Source of the DNA: Pseudomonas hormoni
Lineage (GTDB): Bacteria; Pseudomonadota; Gammaproteobacteria; Pseudomonadales; Pseudomonadaceae
Reading direction: 5' to 3'
NCBI RefSeq assembly: GCF_018502625.1
Contig: NZ_CP075566.1
Span: 5,521,001-5,585,000, forward strand
DNA length: 64,000 nucleotides
The notes beneath the pieces are model-generated. The model did not search any database. It had not been told where the DNA came from and saw nothing but the letters and a program-made list of their open reading frames with translations. The translations under genes were made by a program, and so were the position numbers. Shown piece after piece: positions 63,054 through 64,000 of the stretch (position 1 is the first letter of the stretch; the number at the start of each line of letters is the position of its first letter).

Positions 63054-63563
63054 TTAGAGCGCGGCGTCCTGGGCGGCGGCGTTCAGGCCCAGCTCACCCA
63101 GTACGCGACCGCGGGATTCGTCGTCGGCGAGTACGCCTTCGATGGCTTTGCGGAACGCAGGCGCGTTACCCAGCGGGCCTTTGAGGGCCACCAGCGCGTC
63201 GCGCAGTTCCATCAGTTTTTTCAGCTCGGGCACTTGCTCGACCAGCGAGGCCGGGTTGAAGTCCTTCATCGAGTTGACGCGCAGTTTCACGGCCAGTTCT
63301 TCAGTGTCGCTTTCTTCCTGAAGACGGTTCGGTACGCTCAGTGTCAGCTGCAGCTCTTGCTTGGCCAGCACTTCGTCGAAGGTCATTTTGTCGATGCTGA
63401 TCGGCTTGCGATCTTCGACTTTGCGTTCGTCCTTGCGGTGGGTGTAGTCACCGATTGCCAGTAGTTTCAACGGCAGTTCGATCTCTTCCTGAGCACCACC
63501 GGTGGCAGGTTTGAAGGTGACGTTGATGCGTTCCTTGGGGGCTACCGAGCCTTCTTTGGCCAT
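63054..63563 (-). CDS. tssB: T6SS contractile sheath small subunit TssB (VipA)
   Basis: A 169-residue TssB. Visible family blocks are KERINVTFKPATGGAQEEIE, LPLKLLAIGDYTHR, PISIDKMTFDEVL and the helix NPASLVEQVPELKKLMELR. The start at 63563 (MAKEGSVAPK) is preceded by AAGGAGAAAAGCC, a strong site; the open frame runs further upstream but into the tssA end. It forms the sheath with TssC. Confidence 0.95.
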   Translation of the reverse strand: MAKEGSVAPKERINVTFKPATGGAQEEIELPLKLLAIGDYTHRKDERKVEDRKPISIDKMTFDEVLAKQELQLTLSVPNRLQEESDTEELAVKLRVNSMKDFNPASLVEQVPELKKLMELRDALVALKGPLGNAPAFRKAIEGVLADDESRGRVLGELGLNAAAQDAAL

Positions 63564-63595
63564 GGCTTTTCTCCTTGCGGTTGTGGCCCTGGGGC

Positions 63596-64000
63596 CTATT
63601 CGAGTACCACTTCGAGGTCGAGGTGGCACAGCCTGCGATAAATCTCTTCCTTGCGTTCACGTACGGCATGGTTCTGCGGCAACAACTCGCAGCAGCTATG
63701 CAGTAAATGCAGCACTTCCAGCGCAAGATCGGGCTCCCAGGCGTTCAGGCCTGAGTCCTGTAATGTTTGGTCGAGGGTTTCGAGTTGGGTCTTGGCCAGT
63801 TCGTACTTTTTGGCCATGAAGCACAGCCGCGCGAGGGCGAACTGCCAGAAGAACCTCACGCGTCCGCCGTGGGCACTTTGCAGGCCCTGCTTGAGGATTT
63901 GCACGGCGGCCTTGAGGCCGTCCTTGCGCAGAATCGGCAGGACTTCTTCGAGCGCCAGTTCCCAGGCTGGCTGGGTGTCGGCGACTTCGACTTTGCGCGG
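63596..64000 (-). CDS. tssA: T6SS cap protein TssA, N-terminal part outside window
   Basis: The last ~134 residues of TssA; the frame is open to the right edge, so the start lies beyond. The visible part reads KVEVADTQPAWELALEEVLP, ILRKDGLKAAVQILKQGL, RVRFFWQFALARLCFMAKKY and PDLALEVLHLLHSCCELL, typical of the C-terminal helical region of ImpA/VasJ-type TssA that caps the sheath and guides baseplate assembly. It precedes tssB by 32 bases, the first-gene position in HSI-II. Confidence 0.85.
   Translation of the reverse strand, partial: PRKVEVADTQPAWELALEEVLPILRKDGLKAAVQILKQGLQSAHGGRVRFFWQFALARLCFMAKKYELAKTQLETLDQTLQDSGLNAWEPDLALEVLHLLHSCCELLPQNHAVRERKEEIYRRLCHLDLEVVLE

Overview
The window is a stretch of chromosome from a Pseudomonas of the fluorescens group. 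The gene order rpmG-rpmB / dipeptide-binding protein / radC / coaBC / dut / algC / argB, then pyrE / crc / rph / yicC / gmk / rpoZ / spoT / ridA, then oxyR / recG follows the conserved block that I recall from P. aeruginosa around PA5312-PA5347. Base composition is GC-rich, and many gene ends carry the palindromic REP-type repeats typical of the P. fluorescens group. No sequence search was possible, so names rest on motifs, lengths and gene order.

Layout. 1-5.0 kb holds a truncated phospholipase D-family gene, an MFS exporter, a kauB/pauC-type aldehyde dehydrogenase and a cupin. 5.1-15.9 kb is core housekeeping: ribosomal proteins L33 and L28, an orphan dipeptide-binding protein, RadC, CoaBC, Dut, AlgC, ArgB, a three-gene cassette of unknown function (zinc ribbon, soluble protein, membrane protein), PyrE and Crc. 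A gltS glutamate/sodium symporter lies between crc and the DUF4870 gene, where I recall none in P. aeruginosa. 17.6-23.5 kb holds rph, yicC, gmk, rpoZ, spoT and ridA. 23.5-33.8 kb holds a lipoprotein, a YeeZ-like epimerase, exbB-exbD-tonB with a plausible Fur box, oxyR-recG, a YbaK-HDOD fusion, an SCP2-like protein and a DUF6124 protein.

From about 34 kb to the right edge nearly everything is on the minus strand and forms one type VI secretion system (T6SS) of the P. aeruginosa HSI-II (H2) type. In transcription order it reads tssA (cut by the window edge), tssB, tssC, tssE, a PAAR/effector island, tssF, tssG, clpV, a sigma-54 activator (sfa), a 46-residue lipoprotein (orfX), fha, tssJ, tssK, tssL, tssM, a PP2C phosphatase (stp) and a Ser/Thr kinase (stk). 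It ends in a vgrG effector module. No hcp gene is present in the window.

Two cargo modules are the most interesting content. (1) Downstream of vgrG lies an approximately 1040-residue protein combining an N-terminal NlpC/P60-like domain, an Ala-Pro hexanucleotide-repeat linker, an M23-like domain, EF-hand motifs and a C-terminal GH19 muramidase-like domain. Two exported candidate immunity proteins flank it: a Sel1-like protein and an unrecognised 247-residue protein. (2) Between tssE and tssF a PAAR protein with a C-terminal extension is followed by an unrecognised 283-residue protein (candidate toxin) and four small membrane or membrane-anchored proteins. Two of these four are clear paralogues of each other (candidate immunity proteins). 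Both modules look more AT-rich in places than the T6SS core, consistent with exchangeable cargo.
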